A stretch of DNA of 64,000 nt from Stenogyne calaminthoides (lineage: Eukaryota; Streptophyta; Magnoliopsida; Lamiales; Lamiaceae): positions 31,667,698 to 31,731,697 of the forward strand of contig JBBCBC010000026.1 in the NCBI GenBank assembly GCA_037126765.1, read 5' to 3'. Shown here piece after piece: positions 49,247 to 59,864 of the stretch (its first letter is position 1; each line of letters starts with the position of its first letter). The position numbers were made by a program, and so were the translations under genes. The notes beneath the pieces are model-generated. The model ran no database searches, was not told where the DNA came from, and saw only the letters and a list, made by a program, of their open reading frames with translations.

Positions 49247-50199
49247 CCAAGAAATTGAGCCCAAATAAAAAAGCTGCAAGAAAATAAATTGCGTAGCTTG
49301 CAACTTTGAGAGGAAAATAAATAAATAAATAAATATGTGGACATGAAAGACAACAAGATTAGTAGTACTATTGGTGACGTTGCTGTTAGTTTGCAGTATG
49401 AGTTCTTGTAGACGGATTGACAATGGAGCTATGAGGCTCAATAATGATCCACACCCTCCACCAGAAAAACCTGTTTATGAGGACGACGACTATAGGGATT
49501 GCAACAAAAAAGATTCACAATCACTAATACAGATTTGGGCTTGGAGAGCTGTTAAAAATGAGCTTGGAGAACGGTTATAACAGCTCTCCAAGTAACAGCT
49601 CTCAAAGCTTGGACAACTGATAAAACCGCTCTCCAAGATATTGCACTTGGAGAGCGGTTTTTAACCGCATTGCCCTAAGAAAGAGGTTGTTAACCGCATT
49701 CCAAGCGATTAAGCTAAGACAGCGGTTTGTAACCGCTGTCCAAGTATATTCACTTGGACAGCGGTTCACAACTGCTGTCTAACCCCCTTTTTTTTAATTT
49801 TTATATATATATATATAAATACACTTGGACAACGGTTTTTAACCGCTGTCCAATATATATATATATATATATATATTTTTTAATTTAATTTATATTTTTA
49901 AAATCCTGTTTATATAAAACCAAAACCAAAACTAAAAACCAAAATTTTCACCACACAATAATTAATTGTCCAATACCAAAACATCAAATAAATTAATAAA
50001 TTAATGCATACACATCATAAAATAAATATTAATCGTCCAAATACAACAAATTAAAACATGCATACCAATACAAATATATATAAGTAATATGCTATCAAAA
50101 GTTATCCCAATCTATCTATAATTATACAAGAATCAATTGTAAAGGTACCCTGTCCATTCCATTTTCCATTTGATCATTCTTTGTTTGGAGTAAGACTTG

Positions 50200-52520
50200 A
50201 GCGGACGATCATAGACAAACTGCAAACAACGATCAGTTAATCAATATAGTTAGATATATAGTATGATTTTTATTCAATTAATAATAATTTAAATAAATCG
50301 ATAAATTGACTTACGTTGATAGGAACAGCGGTTTGAGAAGCTCGTATTATATCTTCAATATAACAGCACACAAAATGTCCACAGTGATCACTATCTCATT
50401 GCCTCGATACCTGTTGATTAGCAATATAATCACGTATTACAATTATAATTATTTTATATTAATTTGATAATTTAATAAATTATATTTACCTTAACATTAT
50501 TCCAGCTCACTTTATTGAATTTAGCTCTTGAGCCTTGATTAGGAAGGCGGCTCCGATATTGGGTCATCACACTATTATTATTATAATTAAAAAATAAAGT
50601 TAGATTAAATATGCATAATGTTAATAAGTAAAACAAATCATTATATTATAATATTAAAAATGAGCTTACGCTTCTATGTACGAAGTAAGATTAGGTCGAT
50701 TTGAAGTCAACCCATTCACAGCTGGATCCATAAAATACACATTTAATGTGATCATATTTATGGCGACCAGCACCCATTGATTCCTATATTATATTAAGAA
50801 TATTAAAATTAACAGTAAATTTAGCATATGTGCAAATATCATATATATTATGAATATAAATTTTAATGAAATGTTTATTGTACTCACCCCACATTTGTTG
50901 GCCAAAAAATGAGATGATCTATGTCAGTATAACTCAGCATATAATGAAAAATTAACCACTCCATGGTCGTTGCCATATCTCCCATTGAGCAAGACACTTG
51001 GGGGGAGACGAAGGAATACATTCCACATGCTCGAGGATCCCTGGAGAGATATACCTCACCCAAATATCTTTAACCAACATATATACGCTAATTAATATTT
51101 AATTTGAAAAGTAAACTATATAGAAAGTAAATACTTAGAATGAATTAGTAAACACATACCTGAGGTATAAGGCTATGCTCGTTGCACTCAACCACTGGTC
51201 GTTCACGACTTCGATCACATGCTCTCGAGCGATGTATTCTTCAATAGAATTCCGATGAAAGTAAGCATTCATAGGAACTGTGATCATATCGAAGTCAGAG
51301 GACTCCACTATCACTTGCACCGTATTATGTATGGTGTAGTCGTGATCTAAGTCTCCAGGCAAGGGATAACCAAGTCTGCAATCACCAATAGTGGAGTCTC
51401 TGGTCGTTGTCTCCCTCTGACAAACTGCGACACCCTTTGATTTCTGTTTAGGCTTTTGTGGTATCGACAATTTCTACAATCAATTTGCAACATTATTTAA
51501 AATGACAAATAAGATAATGAACTTTAATAACATATATTAAATTTACCTTCATGGTCAGAGATACCAAGTTGATCGGCCATTTGATGAAGTGCCCGATCGC
51601 TGTTCCGACGGTGACAACTTCATCAATTGGTTTAGGCACCGGTGAATCCTCTTCTCCGATTGTGGGTACATCGAGTGTGACCCTCCCGAAACCAGGAGTG
51701 ATGGGACTACCATAAATAACTCCATCGGAGTTATTGAGCAACATTCCCGTAGCCACCAACCGAGTAGGATTCTCCAAATAAAGGTAGCATAAGGTCGGTG
51801 ACTGTTCGAATAAGATATTTAGTTAGAAAATTTAAATATATATACTAGTCTTTAATTAAAATAAATGTGATACACATCTGATACCTGCGGGACGTCGTTT
51901 CGAAGTGCCTCAATAAAATCATCCCTAGCATTAGCCGAAAACATAGCATCAGCAACACTATTTTCACTGCTTGCTCCACTAGAGGACATTCCGTGATGTG
52001 AGCGTCTCCCAGACCTCATTTGTTCCAACTCTTTAGCCATCTGGGCAACCTGTTCCGAAAGTATACCCACCATATTCATGGCTTGAAGACCAGGTAACAT
52101 GGCCAATGATGACTTCGTGACACCATATCCAACACTCCGTAAACGGCCGGGATGCTCCTGACGACCTAAAGCCCGTCCAAGTAGATCATCGGTACCGACA
52201 AAGTGGATGTCTTCGGGCGTCATGGTCTGAGATAAACGCTCCTGAATTATAAAATATTATTATTTAATCATTTGTTTAGAAATAATAGTTTGTAATTCAA
52301 AGACAAATTAATGCATAGCTTACCCCTTCTTCGATTATTATGCTGTGCACTGGAATCGAGAATATTCCGGTCTCGAGCCTTTCTGGTAGTTTGAAATAAC
52401 TCGAAACGGGTAACAACATGCTGACTCTCTCCATCTTTATTTTTTTCTTCTTTCTACGATAGTCATTAACGTGTTTCCTTATTAGATATATTAAAAGTAA
52501 ATATATAAACAAAATAAAAT
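50200..52520 (-). pseudogene. CACTA second gene: Transposase_24/DUF8039-like with Ulp1-type protease domain
   Basis: Read from high to low. 52223-51852 holds MTPEDIHFVGTDDLLGRALG and RQEHPGRLRSVGYGVTKSS, the plant En/Spm Transposase_24 type. 51777-51493 holds SPITPGFGRVTLDVPTIGEE and AIGHFIKWP, resembling DUF8039. 51470-51135 leads into a C48 (Ulp1-like) peptidase region: NQWVLVAINMITLNVYFMDP near 50715-50785, and DSDHCGHFVCCYIEDIIRA near 50335-50395, where the Cys would be the nucleophile. The position usually held by the catalytic His reads Gln (NQW rather than xHW). Exons are separated by short AT-rich introns; I did not define all junctions. Protease activity is doubtful. Confidence 0.7.
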
Positions 52521-52699
52521 GTTAGGATTTTGATCTTACCAAATTTTCTCTTATGCATGCATACCCTTTGTTCGAGCCACGATATCGCCCCTCCATCGAT
52601 TTGGCTTGTTTGCGATTTCTCGCTTAGTAGCTACAGTTTAATAGAAATACGATAAACACTGAAAAGCATAGGACATTAAATGGTATTTATCAATTTTAC

Positions 52700-54010
52700 C
52701 TGGAACTCATCAGCCATAGATCGTCACACAAACTCTTTCCAGTATGGGGCCACCGACGGGCAATTCTGATAGGCCACGGGCGGACTAGCCGAGTAAAGAC
52801 CAGTATCCGGATCTCGTGCTTGACTTCTCAGCCAAGCCCGAAAATTCTTGGCCAATACTCCAGCTTGTGACAATACTTGAAATTCTCCTTTCTACAAGCA
52901 TCATACACATCGACACCCTCATCCCACAGGAGCTTCAAGTCTTCAATCAAAGGAGCCAGATATACATCTATGTCGTTACCAGGTTGTTTGGGTCCTGATA
53001 TCAACATAGACAACATCATGTAAGTGGGCTTCATGCACAACTCGGGTGAAAGATTATAAACTAACAGAATCACTGGCCATGTACTGTGGTTGGTACTTTG
53101 GATACCGAACGGATTCATTCCGTCAGTTGAGAGTGCAAGACGCAAGTGTCGTGGCTCGATGCCAAATTCTGGATGCCTGACATCGAATGTCTTCCACTGG
53201 GGTGAATCAGCAGGGTGTCTTAGCATTCCATCTTTGATCCTATCATCATGATGCCAAGTTAAATTTCTAGCATCCACAACGCTACTATACATTCTCCTGA
53301 ATCTTGGTATTATTGGAAAGTACCACATCACCTTCGCGGGAGATTTATTTTTCTTATATCGCTTTAGCCCACACTTGGGACATTCATCGAGCTCTGCACA
53401 CTCCTTTCGAAATAAGATACAATCACCCGGACAAGCATGAATTTTCTGATGTGTTAACCCGATGGACTTGAGCATTTGTTTAGCATCATATGCTCTCTTA
53501 GGCAGTACATTTCCATCAGGCAGTAGACCACTAACTGTTTCTAGTATACTTGTAAAGCACTCATCGGACAACTGGTGAGCTGTTTTAGGTTGAACAATAT
53601 CAACACAGCTGACAGTTTTGTTGCCTTCTTACACCCGGGCCACAGTGGTAATCCAGCAGAATCCCTTAACTTCTCTGACATATAAGGGTGATCTCGCAGA
53701 TCATCATCATCCCCACTCGATGTATCAACAGTCGGTACATCATCGAAAATATCCGCATCCACTGTATCTTCAAACCTAAAGTCAGTTTCTAGGTTGCTTG
53801 AGCTACATCCATCTCTTCTCTCACCATGATATGTCCAAACGATATATGTTTTATCAATACCGTGAATCATCAAGTGGTCAAACAGACTTTCTCGACCACT
53901 AACGGTTTTTCCATTCATACATTTCCAACACGGACATGGAATGTACCGAGGGTCGGTGCAGTTTCTAATTGCATGATTACAAAATTCTTCCACCCCATTC
54001 CTATACTCAT
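52700..54010 (-). pseudogene. CACTA TNP2-like transposase, truncated and frameshifted
   Basis: 53993-53541 starts MEEFCNHAIRNCTDPRYIPC and CWKCMNG, the transposase-associated N-terminal domain, then YMSEKLRDSAGLPLWPGCKK. A one-base shift near 53575 moves to the frame 53571-52828, with GDCILFRKECAELDECPKCG, RRMYSSVVDARNLTWH, LRLALSTDGMNPFG (a conserved Asp) and SGPKQPGNDIDVYLAPLIED (second conserved region) of Transposase_21. It stops soon after GVDVYDACRKENF, well short of a full TNP2, and the remaining domain with the third acidic residue is absent. It cannot encode a working transposase. Confidence 0.85.
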
Positions 54011-54599
54011 CTGATAATCGATCTGCTTAAACCCACTTTCAATCCATATAGAACTAAATGCCTATAGGAAATACAACATGAAGACTGTTTCTCAAGACAA
54101 TGTATCTAAAAATATTAAACCTAAAAGCATACCTAACTATACTTAATCGGAACAGTTATGGTGACAGGAGTTCATTGTCTAAATCATATATGACTGAGAG
54201 TTTCGAAACATGATTAGTTACAGATTGTAGTGATTATTTAGCTTAAGTCAAATATTGGTCATGTGATTTAGCCCATCCATATAACATAAAAGTATCAAAG
54301 AACAATTCCCCTAATAAAATGACTTTTAAGCCCAAAGGCCCCAATCAAACCACATATGTTATGGTACCCCAATTTTATCTGCTACTGCGTAGTTCATACT
54401 ATGACGTCATTAGGGTGGTGAAAATTGGTGGGGTATCATAATTCATAATCTTTTGTTGATGCAATGGGTTGATATATTATGTTTCAGATGATTGAGTGTT
54501 GTTTACATTTTAAGTGGTTTTGGTGGGTTTACATGTTTCAGAATGACAAGCTACTAACAACAATATAATTAAACCAACATTAATCACACACTAACAACA

Positions 54600-54975
54600 A
54601 TACTTTTGAATGAAACAACTAATACCTTTGAATGAAACAACTAATACTTTTTAAAGAAACAACTAGTACCTTTGAATGAAACACCTAATATCTTATTATG
54701 AAACAACTAATACCTTTTAATGAAATAACTAATACCTTTGAATAAAACACCTAATACTTTTTTATTAATGAAACAACAAACACCTTTGAATAAACACCTA
54801 ATACCTTATTATGAAACAACTAATACCTTTGAATGAAATAACTAATACCTATCAATAAAACACCTAATACTTTTTTATGAAACAACTAATATTACCTTTT
54901 AATGAAACACCTAATACTTTTAAATGAAACAACTAATACCTTTAAATCAAACAACTAATACTTTTGAGTGAAACA
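54600..54975 (+). repeat. Tandem array, about 22-bp units, inside CACTA
   Basis: About fifteen imperfect copies of GAAACAACTAATACCTTTGAAT, upstream (in transcription sense) of the TNP2-like gene, that is, between its start and the element's right end. Copies vary in length by a few bases. Confidence 0.85.
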
Positions 54976-55109
54976 ACACACAAATTGACAACCAATTAAC
55001 CACAATCTAATCAAACAATAATTAATTCTAACATATAACAACAATTAAACTAAATTAAACAATCTAATATTTAAACAAAAACAACAAACCAATTAATTAA
55101 TCTATCTAA

Positions 55110-55265
55110 CATAACTATATATATCCTACCGTATATATATACACTACTGCACATACATATATATATATATATACACTACTGCACATACACACACATATAT
55201 ATACACTACGTACTGTACATATATATATATATATATACTACTGCACATACATATATATATAAAAA
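55110..55265. repeat. Compound (TA)n / CACTACTGCACATA repeat
   Basis: Alternating TATATATA runs and ACTACTGCACATACATATAT segments in four or so copies, within the CACTA element. Confidence 0.8.
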
Positions 55266-55589
55266 CATGAAATAAAATAATTATTACCTATGAAGAAGGC
55301 GGCGGCGGTAGGGGAGGAGGAGGAGGCAGCGGCGGCGGTAGGGAGGAGGAGGAGGAGGCGACGCACGGCAGTAGGGGAGGTGATCGAGCAATCAACGACA
55401 ATATTCCTTCGCCTTAGTAAGCTAGCTTTGTAAGAGGCTTTCTCCCTTCTCAATTACGGCGGTATGGGAGGCGGCGGCAGCGGTATGGTAAGCTAGGGCG
55501 ACGCGTGTGGTGGCTGAGAGATGAGAGAATGAATATGTTTAGAAATTTAAACGAGATGGGGTCTGGTATATGGCTGCTGAATCCATCCC

Positions 55590-55840
55590 CTTACAGAGCA
55601 GTTTAGAACCGCTCTCTTTTGCAGAGCGGTTCTGAACCGCATTCCAAGTGCTCGAACTTGCAGAGCGGTTAACAACCGCTCTTTCTTGGAGCTTGCAGAG
55701 TGGTTCTGAACCGCTCTCTCTTGGAGAGAGGTTTAGAACTGCTTTTTCATTTTTTTATTTTATTTTTAATTAAAAACCGCTCTCCAAGGGCGATTTTGGA
55801 GAGCTCTTTCTAAACGGGCTCTCCAAGTGGAGTTCTCCAA
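55590..55840. repeat. Right subterminal repeats of the CACTA element
   Basis: Multiple copies of AGAGCGGTT and AACCGCTCT in both orientations with CTTGGAG between. The partner array lies at 49530-49850. Such arrays bind the element's own DNA-binding protein. Confidence 0.85.
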
Positions 55841-55909
55841 GATCAAATGTGTAGTAGTGAATGCCATCGCCGCAGACTCATGATGATCATGACCAACCAT
55901 TCCGTCTGA

Positions 55910-56058
55910 TCTCATCTCATCTCATGCATCCATATTTTTTCAATTCATTTTTCCTCTTAAAATTGTTGCATTATTAATTGCTACTCTCCATCTTTAGCTA
56001 CAAAGCATAATTCATCATATTTTGTAACATTATTACACACTATATATGAAATTATCAT

Positions 56059-56101
<43 letters not shown>

Positions 56102-57390
56102 TCGATTCATTCATTGCTTCTTGATACTTAATTTGCATTCCAAATGTTGTTTCTTTTAATTTTGGTCCCGTGTTTGTTTCTTTTAATTTTAATTTTAGTT
56201 GTTTAAAAGAAACAAAACATGGGACCAAAATTGGACAAACGCAATAGTTATGGAACAAAATTGGACAAACGACAATTTGGACACACGATCGATCGGAGAT
56301 CCCCAATTTTTGAACGAAAACGACGTCGTTTTTGTTTTTCCGGCGAAAATGAGACCAAAATTGGACAAACACAATAGTTATGGGACCAAAATTGGATAGT
56401 TAAATATTTTGGGACCAAAAATAGATTACATAAAAATTATGGGACCAAATTTTTTTTTCTCAAATATTTGAAACCCTAATATAATTAATTTGTAGAGGTC
56501 CAACTCTTGAAAACATTTTGAAAGAGGTTGAAAATTATAATATAACAACAAATCATGAGCTTGTTATCTATAAAAGCTAAGAATACAAATTATAAAAATC
56601 ATGAACATGGTTTATTACCTTGTGGACTTAGTTGAAAAATGAGGGTTAGAGATATAGGATGTCGAATTTGTTGTGTGAGAATTATTTAAGGGTGGACGAG
56701 GTCACATACTTAGAAATTATAATTATCTTAGCAAGGTATAATCACTCGACATACTGAAATTTCAAGAGGACGGAAGTGAGATCCTAGCTTATGTAGAGTT
56801 AGGCGACCTCGCTATAAGGCAAAACATCCCGGGCTAGCCTAAATCAAGGTCGGACCGCAATCCGACCTTAGCCAATGCAAGCTTGACGGGGACCTCGGGT
56901 TTCAACCTACAGATGGCACGGAACCCCAAAGAGCGTGCCAGCAAAGACCCAGGATCAGAGAAGACTTTTCCCAAAGGGAAATCTGTTCCCTGAAAAACCC
57001 ATGAGTTATAGGAGCAGAGACATTGAAAAGGAAAAACCTCAGAGCTTGACCTCGAATACAGCGCCACCGACCTCGAGTACATCGCCAGCGACCTCGAGTA
57101 CAGCGCCAACGACCTCGGACGCAACTTTAGTGTAATATCTGAGTCCCTCATTATAATTAATATACGATATTCATTAAGCATTGTAGGTGTTTCGTATTAA
57201 TTAAGGTGTGTATGTATATATGTGGGCGCACATACATAGTGATATGATGGATGGGGAAATTATTAAAATAATGTATAGTATATATATGTGATAACAATTA
57301 AGGGTAAATATTAAGATAAAACTAAATAAAACCTTCCAACTTCCAAGTTAAGAAAAGTTTGAGGCGGTGCATTGAAATTCATGACTATAT
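55910..57390. other. Intergenic DNA with old repeat fragments
   Basis: The copy B 3' flank runs to about 56060, then a TA run (56062-56098). The stretch 56150-56460 holds four or five copies of GGACCAAAATTGGA in both orientations, and a self-complementary part (ACAAACATGGGACC-type) that looks like an old inverted-repeat element. About 56780-57130 is GC-richer and holds short GACCTCGAGTACA repeats; it resembles retroelement debris but no domain was recognised. No gene seen. Confidence 0.5.
57035..57125 (+). repeat. Short tandem repeat, about 24-bp units
   Basis: Three to four units of CAGCGCCACCGACCTCGAGTA. In one frame this reads as Thr/Ser/Pro-rich low-complexity text, but no gene context supports it. 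Confidence 0.7.
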
Positions 57391-58307
57391 TTATATGACC
57401 ATGCTCTAGTATGAAGACGAAAAGAAGAAAGAAGAAAGGGGGGTGCGGTCGCGATAGCGCAGGAGAGGAAAGAAAAAAAAAAGAAAAAAAGAGAGAGAAA
57501 GGAGGAGAGATCGAGACGGTAGACGTCTGGGTCGTACAATCAATATAGGTATATACATAGATCTTAATCTAATGAACTTTTATATACATATTAGCTAAGT
57601 TGAATTAGCACCTTTAGGGTTTTGTATATTAGTCTCGAAGAAGCTAATAACCTAGTTAAATTTATGCTTTTATGAGTACTTCATATGTTAATTAATAATT
57701 CTACTTGGCGATTTGTAAAGATGTAATTTGTCTAGCGTGTGTTGAGTTCAGTCGGGTAATTAAGGTTTCTCTATGAGCGTAAAAATAAATGATAAGGAAA
57801 ATAAACATAAAAAGTGTTGATTAAGTGATATAATAGGATTTCTATAATGTTATATTTTATATAAAATGGAGATTTGAATTGAAATAATATTCATGGTTGA
57901 TTGTTATCAAATTTGATAGTTGGACTCAGTAAGGCGGTTTAGGAGGTTGAGGGAGCGATATTTTGCGGATTCGAGATAAGTAGAAATTCATTTGCAACTA
58001 CAATGCATAAACATTGTATTATATATGTGAATAATTTATGTATATAATTGGCAATATGTGAATTTTACGTGAATTGTGAGCTTTACAGATATTTAGTGAT
58101 TATTGTGGAAAGAGCTTGTGAGCTCGAAAGTTATATGAATCGAACCTGTGAGTTCGACGTTATGTGAATCTTGTGAGATATTTGTGTTGCATTGCATCAA
58201 ACATATCATGCATGAACATACGAATAAGCCGAGATATGAATGCTTAGAAAGAGGCGAGGTGAGGTGAGGTGTTTTGGCCACGTGGTGGTCAGTGTATTGA
58301 GCTTACT

Positions 58308-58475
58308 CCGGCGTGTATTCGGAAGTTTTATTCTGGCGTGTATCCAGAAGTTTTGTTCCGACGTGTATCCGGAAGTCTTATTCTGGCGTGTATCCAGAAG
58401 TTTTATTCTGACGTGTATCCGAAAGTTTTATTCGGCGTGTATCCAGAAGTTTTACCGCCGTGTGTCCGGGAAATT
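58308..58475 (+). repeat. 25-bp tandem array
   Basis: About six to seven units of GGCGTGTATCCAGAAGTTTT plus ATTCT. Units alternate subtly (CCAGAAG against CCGGAAG, GGCG against GACG), so a dimer may be the unit that was amplified. It could be read as open frame in two directions because 25 is not a multiple of three; no gene is supported. Confidence 0.88.
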
Positions 58476-58495
58476 GGGTCCCCCAATAAATAAAG

Positions 58496-58498
<3 letters not shown>

Positions 58499-58536
<38 letters not shown>
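58499..58536. repeat. (GA)n microsatellite
   Basis: About 18 GA dinucleotides, just after the 25-bp array. Confidence 0.9.
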
Positions 58537-58540
<4 letters not shown>

Positions 58541-58953
58541 TTGAAAGAAGTTTTTATCATTCATAATTTCTGCTTATTGAGATTTATATGTCTCACCTAG
58601 TTTATGCATTGTAGGTAATCATGAGATGTAGTGACGTGACAACCTTACTGGACAAGCTGTGGAGCTCCTGCATGTTTTGAGTGGCGGTGTACATAGATGA
58701 CGACCTGTTGGGCATACCGTGGTTTATTTTGCTTCCATTGTGATATGCTGTCGCTTTTGGGATATGTTTTATTTTATTTCATGTTATTAGGGCTTATATG
58801 TACTAATCTATGTTGGCTTAGAGTCTGACTGTGAATTGTTAGGGTGTTGACTTGAGTTTTATTGTGAGTCGTTATTGTGTTGGCTTGGGGTTTGAGTTTG
58901 GGTGACTGGTTTATTGGTATTTGTTATATATATATATATATATATATATCAGA

Positions 58954-59819
58954 AGTGATATAGAACCCACTATCTGGTTTTTTATGGAACCAGATTAATG
59001 AGGTGTCATGCCAACTCATCATCCACATAATTAATTCTACTTAAATAAAATATAGAATGTTTTATAATATATTGTTGAGGGAAATTAAGTAAATAGATTA
59101 TTCCCGACCCTCTCTACAAGCTCGAGTTTTTAGATGAGACAGAATTCTCTTATGGTATCAGAGCCCAGGTTGTGGGTTTGATTCCCGTAGAAGCACTCCA
59201 CCCATTTAAATTGTCCACTCTGTTGGGCCTCCTCTCTAAAGAGTAGAGGCAATGATTCGGCCCATGAGTGAGGGGGAGTGTTGAGGGAAATTAAGTAAAT
59301 AAATTATTCCCGACCCTCTCTACAAGCTCGAGTTTTTAGATGAGACAGAATTCTCTCATATACTATACCCTAAACCCTAAATCATGAATCATTCAGATCG
59401 GGTGAACCATGAACCCTAAACCCTAAATCATGAATCATTCAGGTCGGATGAACCATGAACTACTCGGGCCGGGTTCGGATCTGGCCGGGTTCGGATCTGG
59501 CCGGGTTGGGTCCGGGCCTGGTAAAAAAAAATTTAGTTTTTTTTTTCAGTTCAGTTTTATTTTTTCAGTTTAGTTCAAATTTTTTTTTTTACCCGTCTCA
59601 GACCCAACCCAGCCACACCCGAACTCTGCCCGAGTGGTTCATGGTTCACCCGACCCAAATGGTTCATAATTTAGGGTTTAAATTCATGGTTTAGGGTATA
59701 GTATATTATAAAACATTCTATAATTTATTTGAGTAGAATTAATTATGTAGATGATGAGTTGGCATGACACCTCATTAATCTGGTTCCATAAAAAATCAGA
59801 TAGTTGATTCTATATCACT
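58954..59819. mobile_element. Long inverted-repeat (foldback-like) non-autonomous element
   Basis: The left arm begins AGTGATATAGAACCCACTAT and continues through ATGGAACCAGATTAATGAGG; the right end read in reverse begins AGTGATATAGAATCAACTAT and continues with the same text. Pairing runs about 120 bp, then past the SMART insertion for about 30 bp more (ACTATACCCTAAACC). The core holds ATGAATCATTCAG repeats, GGGTTCGGATCTGGCC repeats and GAGTGGTTCATGG motifs. TA runs flank both sides, and a TA-type target is likely. No coding capacity was found. The family is not recognised. Confidence 0.8.
59073..59358 (+). mobile_element. SMART/TRIM-type miniature LTR retrotransposon, 286 bp
   Basis: Two 80-bp LTRs (59073-59152 and 59279-59358), both beginning TGTTGAGGGAAATTAAGTAA and near-identical. 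Right after the left LTR is TGGTATCAGAGCCCAGGTT (59153-59171), the site for initiator-Met tRNA. Just before the right LTR is GAGTGAGGGGGAG, a polypurine tract. The 126-bp interior is non-coding. The flanks are TATAT and TATAC, a 5-bp duplication with one change. The right arm of the surrounding inverted repeat carries the empty site. It depends entirely on another element's enzymes. Confidence 0.92.
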
Positions 59820-59820
59820 A

Positions 59821-59864
<44 letters not shown>

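Larger units (their letters stand above)
49522..55859 (-). mobile_element. CACTA (En/Spm-type) DNA transposon
   Basis: 6,338 bp. The left end begins CACTAATACAGATTTG and the right end read in reverse begins CACTACTACACATTTG, with similarity over about 28 bp. The 3-bp target duplication AAT lies at 49519-49521 and 55860-55862, and copy A of the host gene gives the empty site. Subterminal repeats of the TTGGAGAGCGGTT type fill 49530-49850 and 55590-55840, as expected for TNPA-binding regions. Two minus-strand gene regions follow: TNP2-like (54000-52700) and Transposase_24/Ulp1-like (52500-50200). Both are damaged, so this copy is probably not autonomous. Confidence 0.93.
49343..55909 (+). pseudogene. 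Small secreted peptide gene, copy B, frameshifted and split by CACTA
   Basis: The 5' part (49343-49521) starts at an ATG followed at once by a one-base shift. In the next frame the text is a classic signal peptide (TTRLVVLLVTLLLVCSMSS) and then CRRIDNGAMRLNNDPHPPPE, KPVYEDDDYRDCNKKDSQ. There it is cut by the CACTA transposon. The 3' part resumes at 55863 with CHRRRLMMIM and stops at 55907-55909. The mature region is acidic, with EDDDY and two cysteines, then a basic run. It lies between two RALF-like genes but is not RALF-like itself. I do not know the family; a secreted signalling or defence peptide is a guess from its layout. Confidence 0.65.
57391..58953. other. Intergenic DNA, no gene seen
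   Basis: The stretch 57420-57520 is purine-rich. The stretch 57900-58300 has no recognisable coding text. The 25-bp tandem array, a GA run and a TA run (58926-58949) are given separately where strong. TGTGGAGCTCCTGC near 58659-58672 and the surrounding text may be an LTR fragment; no ends were found. Confidence 0.45.

Noticed and set aside
54600..54975. CRISPR-like array
   Set aside because: The repeats are contiguous, imperfect and have no unique spacers, and the DNA is plant nuclear. It is a simple tandem array inside a CACTA element.
58240..58566. A repetitive protein gene over the 25-bp array
   Set aside because: Two overlapping frames are open only because 25 is not a multiple of three. 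There is no start context or splice support.
59153..59200. A tRNA gene (TGGTATCAGAGCC with GGTTTGATTCCCG)
   Set aside because: The first part is the primer-binding site and reads as the complement of the tRNA 3' end. No cloverleaf can be built.
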